Shown: piece by piece, positions 1-9,083 of the stretch
Position numbering within the stretch: the stretch's first letter is position 1
How the letters are laid out: each line of letters starts with the position of its first letter
Source: Ensifer adhaerens
Lineage (GTDB): Bacteria; Pseudomonadota; Alphaproteobacteria; Rhizobiales; Rhizobiaceae
NCBI RefSeq assembly: GCF_020035535.1
Contig: NZ_CP083350.1
Location: 1,250,501-1,314,500, forward strand
DNA length: 64,000 nt
Reading direction: 5' to 3'
Translations under genes and position numbers: made by a program
The notes under the pieces: generated by a model
Databases searched by the model: none
What the model was told of the DNA's origin: nothing
What the model saw: the letters and a program-made list of their open reading frames with translations, nothing else

Positions 1-2
1 CG

Positions 3-1613
3 GCCAAAACGACCGGAGGTCAGGCTTTTATCCACGATATGAGGTTGCCGGGGATGCTGCATGCGCGGGTTGTTCGCGGTCCAAGTGAAGGCACTCGTCT
101 AAAATTGCCAGAGCGCTCGGAAATCGAGGCCATGCCCGGACTAGTGAAATTCGTACAGCATGGTAGCTTTCAGGCGGTACTTGCAAACAAGGAATGGGAC
201 GCTATTCGTCTGATGCGAAAGCTTCAGGCATCGCCATTCGAGTTGGCACGAGCGGAATTTCCGACAGGTTCCGTAGAGGAAACGCTAAAAAGCTTGCCCG
301 CAAAAGATATCGTTATCTTGGATGTTCATAAGCCAGCTGCTGACCCAGTGGAAACGGTTGCCGCGAAATACTCCCGGCACTGGATAAGCCATGGTTCGAT
401 CGGTCCGTCTTGTGCGTTGGCCTGGCTTAGAGGCGACATTTTAACGATATGGACGCATAGTCAGGGAACATTTGACGTGCGTCGCGTCGCCGCCGACTTG
501 CTAAGGTACCCCATAGAAAAAATCCGAGCGATCCATGTCGAAGGATCCGGTTGCTATGGGCAGAACGGTGCAGACGACGTCGCAGCCGAAGCGGCGCTGA
601 TCGCAATGTCCGTGCCTGGCCGCCCTATTCGCTTGCAATGGATGCGCGAGCAGGAGTTTGGCTGGGAGCCATTGGGCCCCGGCATGATTACTGAAGTGCA
701 AGCCGGTCTCGACGCTAGTAAGAGAATCGTGACTTGGAAATACGAGGTTTGGAGCAACCCGCACAATAACCGTCCCGTCAACGCCGGAGGCGTTTTGGTC
801 GGTAGTGAGGTAGTGCCTGCGTTCCCTGTGCCGGTGGGTAAGCCCATTCCAATGCCCGAGGGCGACGGAAGTCGAAACTCTAATCCCCTCTACGATCTGC
901 CAAACATGAATGTACTGTATCACTTCATCAAAGATATGCCTGTCAGAGTTTCAGCTCTCCGCTCATTAGGAGCTCATCTCAACGTGTTTTCGATCGAAAG
1001 CATGTTTGATGAACTGGCACTCGTTGGTGACGTGGATCCGCTTGATCTGCGTCTAGCCCATATGTCCGATGAGCGGGCGAGGCGGGTAATGGAGAGCGCG
1101 ACTCAAGCATTCGGATGGCGGAGTCGAAAGAAAGAGACCCCCATGCATGGCTTCGGGATGGCTTTCGCTCGTTACAAGAATATCGGTGCCTACTTCGCGG
1201 TATGCCTTGAAGTTAAGGTGGAACAAAACACAGGTCAGATCAGTGTTGTGCGAGCGGAGGCGTCAATTGACTGCGGCGAGCCGGTCAGCCCGGACGGGAT
1301 CCGCAATCAGGTCGAAGGCGCAATTATCCAATCGCTTAGCTGGTGTACAAGAGAAGCTGTTGGTCGGACCCCTTCATTACGCACCACGTTCGACTGGAGT
1401 GGGTACCCCATACTCCGCTTCCTTGATATCCCAGGAAACATAAACGTCTCCATCGAACCGCAGCCGGGGGCCCCGTTCCTAGGGGTTGCTGAGTGTGGGC
1501 AGGGACCCACGTCGGCAGCTCTCGCCAACGCAGTCGCGGATGCGACTGGGGTTCGCTTCAGGGATATGCCGATAACGCCGGCAACTGTACGGGCGGCCGT
1601 TGTGAATCTCTAG
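3..1613 (+). CDS. Molybdopterin-binding large subunit of a xanthine dehydrogenase/aldehyde oxidase family enzyme (5' truncated)
   Basis: The reading frame is already open at the window edge. The residues before the first ATG (position 39) continue the family pattern (TGGQAFIHDMRLPGMLHARV), so this is the C-terminal part of a longer gene. It resembles the isoquinoline 1-oxidoreductase beta (IorB) and nicotinate dehydrogenase subunit B type, which hydroxylates N-heteroaromatics or oxidises aldehydes with a Mo-cytosine dinucleotide cofactor. Family landmarks include WMREQEFGWEPLGPG in the middle and, near the C-terminus, LGVAECGQGPTSAALANAV. The Glu in the last stretch matches the catalytic Glu of the family GVGE motif. 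No 2Fe-2S small subunit follows, so it would have to lie upstream. The substrate cannot be read from the sequence. An N-heterocycle would fit the catabolic genes at 8-17 kb, but that is inference. Confidence 0.85.
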   Translation, partial: AKTTGGQAFIHDMRLPGMLHARVVRGPSEGTRLKLPERSEIEAMPGLVKFVQHGSFQAVLANKEWDAIRLMRKLQASPFELARAEFPTGSVEETLKSLPAKDIVILDVHKPAADPVETVAAKYSRHWISHGSIGPSCALAWLRGDILTIWTHSQGTFDVRRVAADLLRYPIEKIRAIHVEGSGCYGQNGADDVAAEAALIAMSVPGRPIRLQWMREQEFGWEPLGPGMITEVQAGLDASKRIVTWKYEVWSNPHNNRPVNAGGVLVGSEVVPAFPVPVGKPIPMPEGDGSRNSNPLYDLPNMNVLYHFIKDMPVRVSALRSLGAHLNVFSIESMFDELALVGDVDPLDLRLAHMSDERARRVMESATQAFGWRSRKKETPMHGFGMAFARYKNIGAYFAVCLEVKVEQNTGQISVVRAEASIDCGEPVSPDGIRNQVEGAIIQSLSWCTREAVGRTPSLRTTFDWSGYPILRFLDIPGNINVSIEPQPGAPFLGVAECGQGPTSAALANAVADATGVRFRDMPITPATVRAAVVNL

Positions 1614-2107
1614 CAAATCGATGCCGGCAACTTTGGAGCCGAACGAATAGCGGATACGAAGACGCGAACCTTTGGCAATACATTTTTGGGCGGTCGGCGA
1701 GACGGCCCAAATTCCGATCTCTTCGGGAGACGCATGCACTCTTGGCGCAGCCGCCCTGCTTATCGATCACCTGCTACGGTCCACTCCGACAATAAGTGCC
1801 TGGGTGAACGTACTCGCGCACGACTTTGCTGTTCGTTTCCCACGATGGCGAGCGCGAGCGGCAGAAAGCTCTCCTTCCGAGGTGACGGAGGGATCGTTTG
1901 GTTCAGTAGCCGTACGCCCAGGTCGGCTTATAACGACGCGGCGTCCCGCCACGACAATGCCTCCTGAGAATGCATCCCAACAACGTAAGCAACGTCATCA
2001 ATATCCATTGATGAAAAATAATATAGTCTGCGCGAAAAATGACTAAACCTATAGTGATACTTGTGAGAAAACTCCGATGAATATTAACCAGTTCGAAAGG
2101 CAGTGAA
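1614..2107. other. Intergenic stretch without a supported gene
   Basis: About 490 bases lie between the oxidase subunit and the MFS gene. Overlapping short reading frames exist in several frames (for example 1672-2046 and 1686-1967 on +, 1767-1952 on -), but none has a recognisable domain or a good ribosome binding site. The last 100 bases are A/T-rich and probably carry the MFS promoter. Confidence 0.5.
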
Positions 2108-3286
2108 ATGAACGTCGCGACGCTAGATCAAAATCCGAACACGGAGCTGGGTAAGGCGACCTTGCTGGCGATGGCGGCGGCCAGCGGGATCGCCGTTGCC
2201 AACATCTACTACAGCCAGCCTATGTTAGGCTTCATCGAAGCCGAGTTTCCGGGCCAGTCCGCCACTGACCTAATTTCAACATCCACACAGCTCGGGTACG
2301 CACTAGGACTATTTCTATTGCTGCCGCTCGGAGATTTGGTTCATCGACGCAGGCTGATCATCGGGCAGTTCGTGATTTTAGCCGTTGCACTCTCGTTCGC
2401 TGCCGTTTCACAGTCCGCATGGATGCTGGTCGCAGGATCATTTCTTGTCGGTGCAAGTTCTACCGTAGCTCAGCAAATCGTTCCGTTCGCTGCTTCGCTT
2501 GCGCCAGCCGAAAAGCGGGGTGCCACCATTGGCACGGTGACCGCGGGTGTACTGTCAGGGATACTCTTCGGGCGCGCGCTTTCTGGGCTTGTTGGTGAAT
2601 ACTCGGGATGGCGCGAAATGTTCTGGATCGCCGTTCCGATGGCCCTTACCGCAGCTTTAATGATGTTTCTCACACTTCCAGACCACGCGCCGGTTTCACG
2701 TATGGCTTACCGCGACGCAATCAAATCCCTGGCGCATCTCTGGAAAGGCAAGCCATCGCTTCGAACCGCTGCTGTTGTACAGGCATCATTGTTCGCGTCC
2801 TTCACAGCATTTTGGACCGTTCTCAGCCTTTATCTCGAGGGACCAGATTTTGGGCTCGGTGCAGATGTGGCGGGCCTATTCGGAATCATTGGTGCGGTCG
2901 GTTTGTTCGCCGCTCCGATCGCAGGCAAGGCTGCTGATAAGCGAGGGCCTCATTTCGTCGTGTGGGTTGGAGCAATGCTCACTCTGCTTTCGTGGGTGAT
3001 CTTTGGGATCGGAGCGTCGATTGTTGCTCTCGCGATTGGAGTGATCGTCCTGATCTTTGGAATCCAGAGTGCTTTGGTGTCGAATCAACATATAATCTAT
3101 GCACTTGAGCCAGAGGCTCGTAGCCGATTAAACACGATCTTTATGACCGGAATGTTCTTAGGGGGAGCTGCGGGTTCGGCACTAGCCTTGGCTGCCTGGA
3201 CGTACGGGTCTTGGAACGCAGTAACTGTGGTGGGAGGAGTCCTACCAGTAGCGGCGCTAGCCATCAAAGCCATTAGAGCGTCTTAA
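2108..3286 (+). CDS. MFS transporter (drug/metabolite efflux, 12 TM)
   Basis: A 392-residue polytopic membrane protein of the major facilitator superfamily, in the DHA1-like arabinose-efflux permease group. The N-terminus reads GIAVANIYYSQPMLGFIEAEF, typical of this group. The loop between TM2 and TM3 has the MFS motif A-like pattern LGDLVHRRRLIIGQF, and about twelve hydrophobic segments follow, with a cytoplasmic loop near residues 195-215. It probably exports a small amphiphilic compound by proton antiport. The start is supported by AAAGGCAGTGA just upstream. A strong hairpin terminator follows at 3339-3373. The adjacent OYE and LysR genes suggest an efflux/detoxification setting, but no substrate can be assigned. 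Confidence 0.85.
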   Translation: MNVATLDQNPNTELGKATLLAMAAASGIAVANIYYSQPMLGFIEAEFPGQSATDLISTSTQLGYALGLFLLLPLGDLVHRRRLIIGQFVILAVALSFAAVSQSAWMLVAGSFLVGASSTVAQQIVPFAASLAPAEKRGATIGTVTAGVLSGILFGRALSGLVGEYSGWREMFWIAVPMALTAALMMFLTLPDHAPVSRMAYRDAIKSLAHLWKGKPSLRTAAVVQASLFASFTAFWTVLSLYLEGPDFGLGADVAGLFGIIGAVGLFAAPIAGKAADKRGPHFVVWVGAMLTLLSWVIFGIGASIVALAIGVIVLIFGIQSALVSNQHIIYALEPEARSRLNTIFMTGMFLGGAAGSALALAAWTYGSWNAVTVVGGVLPVAALAIKAIRAS

Positions 3287-3338
3287 CAACGTCAACGAGC
3301 CAATCGATTTCTGGCTCCATCCATCTACAGCGAGGCAG

Positions 3339-3388
3339 TATTCAGGCGATTTCAATACGCGATCGCCTGAATATTCGTTTGTCTTTTG
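3339..3388. terminator. Rho-independent terminator between convergent genes
   Basis: A perfect 12-bp inverted repeat (TATTCAGGCGAT at 3339-3350, ATCGCCTGAATA at 3362-3373) has an 11-nt loop and is followed by the T-rich run TTCGTTTGTCTTTT. It ends the MFS transcript and may also serve the convergent OYE gene. Confidence 0.8.
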
Positions 3389-3506
3389 GAATCAGTATTC
3401 TGTGGCAGGTAGTTCACAGAACGCGTCGGGCAATCCGCGTAGCCCTGTTGCCGGTCGCTGCGGAAGGCGATAGAGAAAAGCCGGAGTGGCTTTCAAGTCA
3501 CGCTTG

Positions 3507-4637
3507 CTAGATGGCTTCTTCTGGCAGCGCAGGATAATCAATGTAGCCCTTCGCGCCGCCCCCAAAGAATGTGGATCCATCAGGTTCGTTAAGTGGTGCT
3601 TTCTTCGATAGCCTCAAAGGCAGGTCAGGGTTGGCTATGAATGGACGCCCGAAAGCAACTAGATCTGCCCGCCCGTCGTTAAGAGCGGCGTGCGCCGTCT
3701 CTAATGTATAGTTCCCGGCCACGATGACTCTGCCATGGAATTTTTGCCTCAAGAGAAACATTATCTCATCCCATTCAGGGTCGTGGTGCTGTTCGACGGT
3801 GTTGCCCACGACGCTGGGTTCCACGAGGTGCAAGTAGGCCAAGCCGCGTTCGTTCAAAGCCTCTGCGATGTATCCGAAAGTCGCTTTTGGATTGTCGTCG
3901 CCCATCCCCATGAACCGGCCCATTGGGGTTAAACGGACACCGACCTTAGCTGGCCCCACGGCTTCGCAGACGGCGTCCGTCACTTCAAGAAGCAAACGGG
4001 CACGCTTCTCTGACGATCCCCCGTATCGATCAGAACGGTGGTTACTGTTGCTGTTTATGAACTGGTCTAGGAGATATCCATTTCCTGCGTGGATCTCTAC
4101 GCCGTCCATCCCGGCGATCATTGAATTCCTCGCGGCCGTTGCATAGTCCCTGACGATAGATGCAATACCTTCCTCACCTAGCGCTTGAGGAACCGGTATA
4201 TCTCCCCAAGTGCCGGCACCGCTCGAATCCACAATGAACGTTTTACCTGGCACGGGGAGGGCACTTGGTGCCACGGGCAGGCCTCCATCGGGCTGGAACA
4301 TAGGATGTGACACCCGGCCAACATGCCATAGCTGGAGAAAGATTCGTCCGCCGCTTTCGTGAACTGCATCGGCTATCGATTTCCACCCGGCAATCTGCTC
4401 ACTCGTATGAATGCCCGGAGTCCAGGCGTAGCCCTGTCCCTGCTGGGAAATTTGAGTTGCTTCGGAAATAATAAGTGCAGCACTAGAGCGTTGTTTGTAG
4501 TAGGTGGCGTTCATTGCGTTCGGCACATTCCCGGGCTGCGAGGCGCGCGAACGAGTAAGGGGTGCCATTACAATTCTGTGGGGAAGCTGGAGGTCCGCCA
4601 GCGTGATGGGCGAAAACAGTTTGTCCGACACGTTCAA
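3507..4637 (-). CDS. Alkene reductase, old yellow enzyme family (NemA-like)
   Basis: A 376-residue FMN-dependent TIM-barrel oxidoreductase of the OYE family. It reduces activated C=C bonds (enones, maleimides, nitro-esters) with NAD(P)H in the cytoplasm. Visible landmarks are MAPLTRSRA near the N-terminus, LWHVGRVSHP, the active-site HAGNGYLLDQF (the H-x-x-N pair is kept, although the usual order is HGAN) and RYGGSSEKRARLLLEV. The reading frame begins with TTG at 4637, preceded by AAGAGAGAGA. No ATG lies close enough to keep the flavin-binding N-terminus, so the TTG start is favoured. A divergent LysR gene starts 155 bp away and probably controls it. A second OYE lies at 59.3 kb. Confidence 0.9.
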   Translation of the reverse strand: MNVSDKLFSPITLADLQLPHRIVMAPLTRSRASQPGNVPNAMNATYYKQRSSAALIISEATQISQQGQGYAWTPGIHTSEQIAGWKSIADAVHESGGRIFLQLWHVGRVSHPMFQPDGGLPVAPSALPVPGKTFIVDSSGAGTWGDIPVPQALGEEGIASIVRDYATAARNSMIAGMDGVEIHAGNGYLLDQFINSNSNHRSDRYGGSSEKRARLLLEVTDAVCEAVGPAKVGVRLTPMGRFMGMGDDNPKATFGYIAEALNERGLAYLHLVEPSVVGNTVEQHHDPEWDEIMFLLRQKFHGRVIVAGNYTLETAHAALNDGRADLVAFGRPFIANPDLPLRLSKKAPLNEPDGSTFFGGGAKGYIDYPALPEEAI

Positions 4638-4792
4638 TCTCTCTCTTATGAAATACGGGTCTTAACCGCGACAAACTGTATTTGAAGAGCCACGGGCTGT
4701 TTGATAATTGGTCGGCAATGCGAACGTCATTTGCGGACGACGCAAAACTCCGGATGATGTCGAGAGCTACAAATTGTAGGTTGGAAGTCCAT

Positions 4793-5713
4793 ATGGATAT
4801 GTTCGCCGCGGTAAAAGCGTTTGTCGCTGTCGTGAACGAGGGCGCTTTCAGCCGGGCTGCGAAGCAGCTAGGACTGGCGACGTCGTCAGTCACACGCCAG
4901 GTCGACAGCCTCGAGGCACATCTCAGAACGATTCTGATCAATCGCTCCACACGGCGTCTAACGCTGACCGATGCAGGCACGGATTACTACGACAGCGCGC
5001 TCCAGATCATGCAGGACTTAGAAGAGGCCAACGCCAGCGCGGCTCTCGTCGGCAATCGAGTGCACGGCAGTTTGCGTGTGAATGCCCCCGTGGCCTTCGG
5101 ACAGTTGTATATCGCGCCACAGCTCCCAAAGTTCCTTGAACGCTACCCAAATGTGGAAATCGATCTCACGCTAACCGACCAAATCGTCAACCTCATCGAT
5201 GACCGCGTTGATGTTGCTGTACGGCTGGGTCAGGTAGAGATGCAGAGCCTGATCACTCGCCGCCTTGGATCAAATCAGCGGGTAGCATGTGCAACTAAGG
5301 AATATCTCAGCAAGCGTGGGCTGCCGCTAATTCCAGACGAGCTCACTTCGCATAATTGCCTGACATTCAACTACGGCAAGGCGCACAGGTTCTGGACGTT
5401 CACGTCACAGGACGAGGCTCGTCGAGTACGGGTGCAGGGCAATCTGCGCGTCAACAATTCGATTGTCCTGCGACACTCGGTTTTGAAAGGTGTCGGCGTC
5501 GGATTGCTTCCGGTCTGGCTCATAGCAGACGACTTGCGGACCGGAGCGCTCACGCAGATTTTGAGCCAATGGGAGGTTGTACCAAACTCTCCCGGGGATA
5601 TAAACGCTGTATACCTTCCTAACCGTAGAGGTTCGCCGAAAGTTCGTGCCTTTATCGATTTCCTCGCGGAAGTTCTTAATTCCGCATTACCTGTTGCTCC
5701 GGCGCCGAGGTGA
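4793..5713 (+). CDS. LysR-family transcriptional regulator, divergent from the OYE gene
   Basis: A 306-residue LysR-type regulator. The N-terminal winged helix covers residues 1-60 (MDMFAAVKAFVAVVNEGAFS, then AAKQLGLATSSVTRQV) and the C-terminal effector domain covers about 90-295. The open frame extends upstream to 4682, but the family N-terminus begins at the ATG at 4793, so that start is used. It belongs to the group that often controls neighbouring OYE or quinone-reductase genes (AaeR/DmlR/YafC-like). Its divergent position suggests it regulates the OYE gene at 3507-4637. The inducer is unknown, although reactive electrophiles are common inducers in this setting. Confidence 0.88.
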   Translation: MDMFAAVKAFVAVVNEGAFSRAAKQLGLATSSVTRQVDSLEAHLRTILINRSTRRLTLTDAGTDYYDSALQIMQDLEEANASAALVGNRVHGSLRVNAPVAFGQLYIAPQLPKFLERYPNVEIDLTLTDQIVNLIDDRVDVAVRLGQVEMQSLITRRLGSNQRVACATKEYLSKRGLPLIPDELTSHNCLTFNYGKAHRFWTFTSQDEARRVRVQGNLRVNNSIVLRHSVLKGVGVGLLPVWLIADDLRTGALTQILSQWEVVPNSPGDINAVYLPNRRGSPKVRAFIDFLAEVLNSALPVAPAPR

Positions 5714-5840
5714 CGCGGGACCAGCCGCGATACTTGAGAAAGTGGCGGGGTCGTCGATCTTGGCTCCGCGCTCTTGGTGAAACGTTCTACTTGAACAGGG
5801 CAATTTTTGGCGGCATCGGCGCGTGCATAAAGGGGGCTAC

Positions 5841-6701
5841 ATGGAGTGGAGCGACATCCGAGTTTTTCTGGCCGTGGCGCGAGAAGGTACTCTCGGAGCT
5901 GCGGGGCGTTCGTTGCGCCTAAGCCATCCCACCATAAGTCGAAGACTCCGCGCGCTGGAGAACGCGACAGGGCAGATGCTCTTCCAGCGAACCAGTGATG
6001 GTTATGTTCTGACCGACGAAGGAGCTGCGGTGCTTACAATGGCGGAGCAGATGGAGGAGAGCGCCCTGTCGATCGAGCGCCGTCTATCAGGTGACGTGAG
6101 GAAGCTCGAAGGGACGCTACGCATCTCCTCGCCGGACTGGTTCGGGGCGTGGGTGCTTCCTCCAGTTATAGCAGCGTTCGCACGTGCCAATGACCACGTG
6201 GAGGTCGAGCTGTTAACTGGAACACGCCTTTTTAACCTCGCCCAGCGAGAAGCGGATGTGGCATTTAGGATCACACAATTTGAGGAGCCCGACGTTGTAC
6301 AAAGGCGTCTACTCGTGATGCCTTACGGCGTTTACATGGCGAAGAACAAAGAACCTCCCGAAGTGGGAGGAGGGTTAGGTTGTTCGCTGGTCACGATGGA
6401 CACTTCGCTAGGCGCTTTCCCCGATATCGAATGGTTGCGTCAGAAGCTTCCGGCAGCCCGAGTAGCTTTGCGATCAAACAACAGAAACGTTCAGGCCCAA
6501 ATGAGTCGTATTGGCATTGGCATATCCGTGCTTCCTCGGCCCGTGGGTGACCAGCAGGCCGAGCTAATGAGGGTCGATCTTGGTGAGGACCCTCCAACCC
6601 GAGACATTTGGATGGGTTTCCATCGCGATACGCGCCGATCTGCACGCCAACGGGCCTTCGTCGACCTGGCCATCGCCATGTTGTCCCAGCGGCGTTCCTG
6701 A
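5841..6701 (+). CDS. LysR-family transcriptional regulator
   Basis: A 286-residue LysR-type regulator. The DNA-binding domain starts MEWSDIRVFLAVAREGTL and includes AAGRSLRLSHPTISRRLRAL. The effector domain ends with RIGIGISVLPRPVGDQQ. The ATG at 5841 has AAGGGGG a few bases upstream and is preferred to an in-frame GTG at 5823. It sits 127 bp downstream of another LysR gene on the same strand and may be co-transcribed with it. There is no divergent partner, because 450 bp of non-coding DNA follow, so no target can be suggested from context. Confidence 0.85.
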   Translation: MEWSDIRVFLAVAREGTLGAAGRSLRLSHPTISRRLRALENATGQMLFQRTSDGYVLTDEGAAVLTMAEQMEESALSIERRLSGDVRKLEGTLRISSPDWFGAWVLPPVIAAFARANDHVEVELLTGTRLFNLAQREADVAFRITQFEEPDVVQRRLLVMPYGVYMAKNKEPPEVGGGLGCSLVTMDTSLGAFPDIEWLRQKLPAARVALRSNNRNVQAQMSRIGIGISVLPRPVGDQQAELMRVDLGEDPPTRDIWMGFHRDTRRSARQRAFVDLAIAMLSQRRS

Positions 6702-7152
6702 CCTCAGTTTACGTCGGTCCAGCATGAGCTCAACGTCCCGACGCTAGCTTAATTCCCGCAAATTCAAATTGAACAAAGTTGTGCTTTCCGCGCGAATTCA
6801 GGTGAACCGTATCCTCTAACCCTGTGGCGACGGTAAGCGGAAACATGAATTCCGGTGGATGCTCTCTCTGGGCAATTTTGCGCAATCTATATTGCAGATA
6901 CGCCTACGAAACATCGTGTAATAACGGAGCCCCATCTGTAGGATAGGAACGTTGCTTTGCCTCTCAACTCGGAATAAGGCGATCGGCCGCCAGCGCTAGA
7001 CATTTTGCGCGGACATTTTTGGATGTGTGGGGATAGGTGGGGTTCCAAGCGGTGTGACGCCATGGTGGCATTTTTAACAATATAGCGACCACGAAATGTG
7101 CAGCCGCGCCATCTAGCAAATGCAGTCGAGACGGAAAGGATGGTGCGGCTTC
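6702..7152. other. Intergenic stretch without a supported gene
   Basis: About 450 bases separate the convergent LysR and TetR genes. I see one small dyad (GCAAT-CTAT-ATTGC, 6882-6895) and no reading frame with family character. The frame at 7120-7365 is antisense to the TetR gene. Confidence 0.4.
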
Positions 7153-7863
7153 CTAGTTTTCCTTTCCTATGATCGCGTCTACGCCGTTCAGGAATATCGA
7201 AACTTGCATCGATACTATGGCCGGGATGTCATGGACGGGCATGTGATAAATATGCTTGCGCACGCCGAGGTAAAAAATGCTTGCGTGCAAGCTCCAGATC
7301 GCTTCGACCTCCATTTCGGTGACGTCGAGAACATCAATGCCGGGACGACCGAACTCGGATCTTAGTTCGGCGATGACCAGCCTGAAGATTCGTGAGTTAA
7401 GAAGGTTGAGGTAACGGGTGTTGAAATCCAAGCCCTTCAGGCCGGCGAAGGTGAAGAGCCGAACCCACTCGTAGGTAAGGATTACCTTGGAATAGTCTTG
7501 ATAGAAGCTCGTCAGACGATCGATCAAGGGTCTCCCGGCGCGGGCGATTTCTTCTTCCCAGAACGGATTCCAACGTCGCAGAAACACCTCGTCGTAAACG
7601 CGTTCAATGAGCGCATCTTTGGTGGGGAAGTACCGGTAGAGAAGGGGCTGGGTGATTTGAAGGCGTTTAGCAAGCTCGCGCGTCTGACCTTCAAAACCGA
7701 ATTCCGCAAAAAAGCGAACCGCTTCTCGAACGATGAACTCTTCGCGTTGCGCGGGCGGAAGACGTTTGGTTTTTTCCACTTCCTCGCCCTTTGGTGACCG
7801 GTGCCGCTCCGCCTTAAGGTCTACGGCCCTGCCCGTCTTGGGTGCTGTTGATGTATCGCTCAT
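7153..7863 (-). CDS. TetR/AcrR-family transcriptional regulator, probable local repressor
   Basis: A 236-residue regulator with a charged 30-40 residue N-terminal extension. The TetR helix-turn-helix follows (REEFIVREAVRFFAEFGFEG, then LAKRLQITQPLLYRYFPTKD, about residues 40-85). The C-terminal helical domain is the ligand/dimer part. It is transcribed divergently from the amidohydrolase at 8089 across about 225 bp that hold TATC/GATA-type inverted repeats at 7886-7901, 7995-8010 and 8016-8032. It is therefore the natural candidate repressor of the catabolic operon and of itself. A GGAG lies about 11 nt before the ATG. The inducer is unknown. Confidence 0.88.
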   Translation of the reverse strand: MSDTSTAPKTGRAVDLKAERHRSPKGEEVEKTKRLPPAQREEFIVREAVRFFAEFGFEGQTRELAKRLQITQPLLYRYFPTKDALIERVYDEVFLRRWNPFWEEEIARAGRPLIDRLTSFYQDYSKVILTYEWVRLFTFAGLKGLDFNTRYLNLLNSRIFRLVIAELRSEFGRPGIDVLDVTEMEVEAIWSLHASIFYLGVRKHIYHMPVHDIPAIVSMQVSIFLNGVDAIIGKEN

Positions 7864-7885
7864 ACCAATATGGCTCCGCAGGTTG

Positions 7886-8032
7886 ATTATCGAGTGATAT
7901 CTATTCCTAGTAGGCTCTGTAAAGAAGGTGGCGAACGTTTGCCCAAAAAAAGGGGAAGGCTCTCCCTTGACATCTGAATTTTCTGGGCGCTACATTTATC
8001 GAACGATAAATAACATATCACACCTCGTGATA
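7886..8032. promoter_or_regulatory. Candidate TetR operators between divergent TetR and catabolic genes
   Basis: Three inverted repeats share TATC...GATA halves. TTTATCG-AA-CGATAAA (7995-8010) is perfect. ATTATCGAGTGATATC (7886-7901) matches it at 11 of 16 positions. TATCAC-N5-GTGATA (8016-8032) is also perfect. The first lies about 80 bp before the amidohydrolase ATG and the second about 23 bp before the TetR ATG, both sensible places for repression. That the neighbouring TetR protein binds them is inference. Confidence 0.55.
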
Positions 8033-8088
8033 GAGGCAATCAGTTTTAGTTGAGGGGGCCGCGGGAGTCGGCCTCCCTGGGAGGACAC

Positions 8089-9066
8089 ATGATCGTAGAT
8101 ATGCATAACCACATCATTCCTCAGGCGTCGATCAACAGGCTTCTCGCCGACGTTGAAACGTTCGGCGTTGCCATTGACGCGGACGCTGGACGGATCGCGC
8201 ATCGCGAAGGATTTGCCTACCCGCTGTTCCGGGAGTTTATCGATCCAATTGAAAAGCTCCGCCAGCTAGACGAGCGCGGGTTTGACAAGGCTGTCATCTC
8301 ACCATCGCCGACCCTCTTCTTCTATCGCGCGGAGGCCCGTCGAAACGTCGAGTTCGTGCGGCAACTGAATGAGGACATCGCGGCTTTCGCAGCGCAGGGA
8401 GAGGGCCGCTTGTTGGGGATGGGCACGCTGCCGATGCAGTCGCCCGAGGACAGTGTTGCCGAACTGGATTATCTTGTCGACCATCTCGGTATCCGATCAG
8501 TCATGATCGGTACGCACATTGACGGCGTGCAACTTTCGGCGCCACAATTCCGTCCAGTCCTCAAGCATGCAGCTGATCGTGGCGTCTTTGTCCTTCTCCA
8601 CCCGTACTATTTTGGTTCGAAACCGGGTCTCGAAGACTACTACCTTACAAATCTCATCGGTAACCCGTTGGATACTGCTGTCGCCGCCGCTCACTTGATT
8701 TTCAGCGGAGTTATGGAAGAGCTGCCGAAGCTGAAGATTTGCCTCTCGCACGGCGGTGGGTTTATTCCGTACCAGGTTGGCAGACTTGTCCATGGCCAGT
8801 TAGTCCGCAAGGAAGCGCAGACAACGCGTCTGTCTGCCAAGCAACTGCTCCGCAGATTCTATTTCGACACGATCACTCACGACGTCCAAGCCCTCAAATT
8901 CCTGCTGGATCTCGTCGGTCCGGAGCAGGTTCTGCTCGGCACGGACATCCCGTTCGACATGGCCGATCTCGCCCCGATGAGCGCGCTCAATGCCATCGAA
9001 GGGCTGTCGGATACGGCGCGCTCCCTCGTCGCCGGGGGAAATGCGCTTCGCCTCATTGCTGCTTGA
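8089..9066 (+). CDS. ACMSD-like amidohydrolase-fold decarboxylase/hydrolase
   Basis: A 325-residue metal-dependent TIM-barrel protein of the amidohydrolase 2 family. Its relatives include 2-amino-3-carboxymuconate 6-semialdehyde decarboxylase (ACMSD) and carboxyvanillate/gamma-resorcylate decarboxylases. The metal-site pattern is complete: H6 and H8 (DMHNH), H171 (LLHPYYFG), H221 (LSHGGGFIPYQVGR) and D286 (LLGTDIPFD). Spacing is close to ACMSD, and the SHGGG and GTD motifs are diagnostic of the family. The ATG at 8089 is preceded by GGGAGGACAC; an in-frame TTG at 8050 is less likely. It is the first gene of the operon, 17 bp before the aldehyde dehydrogenase. Either decarboxylation or ring/amide hydrolysis is possible; the next genes favour the ACMSD-like role. 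Confidence 0.85.
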   Translation: MIVDMHNHIIPQASINRLLADVETFGVAIDADAGRIAHREGFAYPLFREFIDPIEKLRQLDERGFDKAVISPSPTLFFYRAEARRNVEFVRQLNEDIAAFAAQGEGRLLGMGTLPMQSPEDSVAELDYLVDHLGIRSVMIGTHIDGVQLSAPQFRPVLKHAADRGVFVLLHPYYFGSKPGLEDYYLTNLIGNPLDTAVAAAHLIFSGVMEELPKLKICLSHGGGFIPYQVGRLVHGQLVRKEAQTTRLSAKQLLRRFYFDTITHDVQALKFLLDLVGPEQVLLGTDIPFDMADLAPMSALNAIEGLSDTARSLVAGGNALRLIAA

Positions 9067-9083
9067 TCAAACGGAGAAATGAG

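Noticed and set aside
1672..2046. Plus-strand frame of 124 codons before the MFS gene
   Set aside because: No recognisable motif, no Shine-Dalgarno and competing frames on both strands; treated as intergenic.
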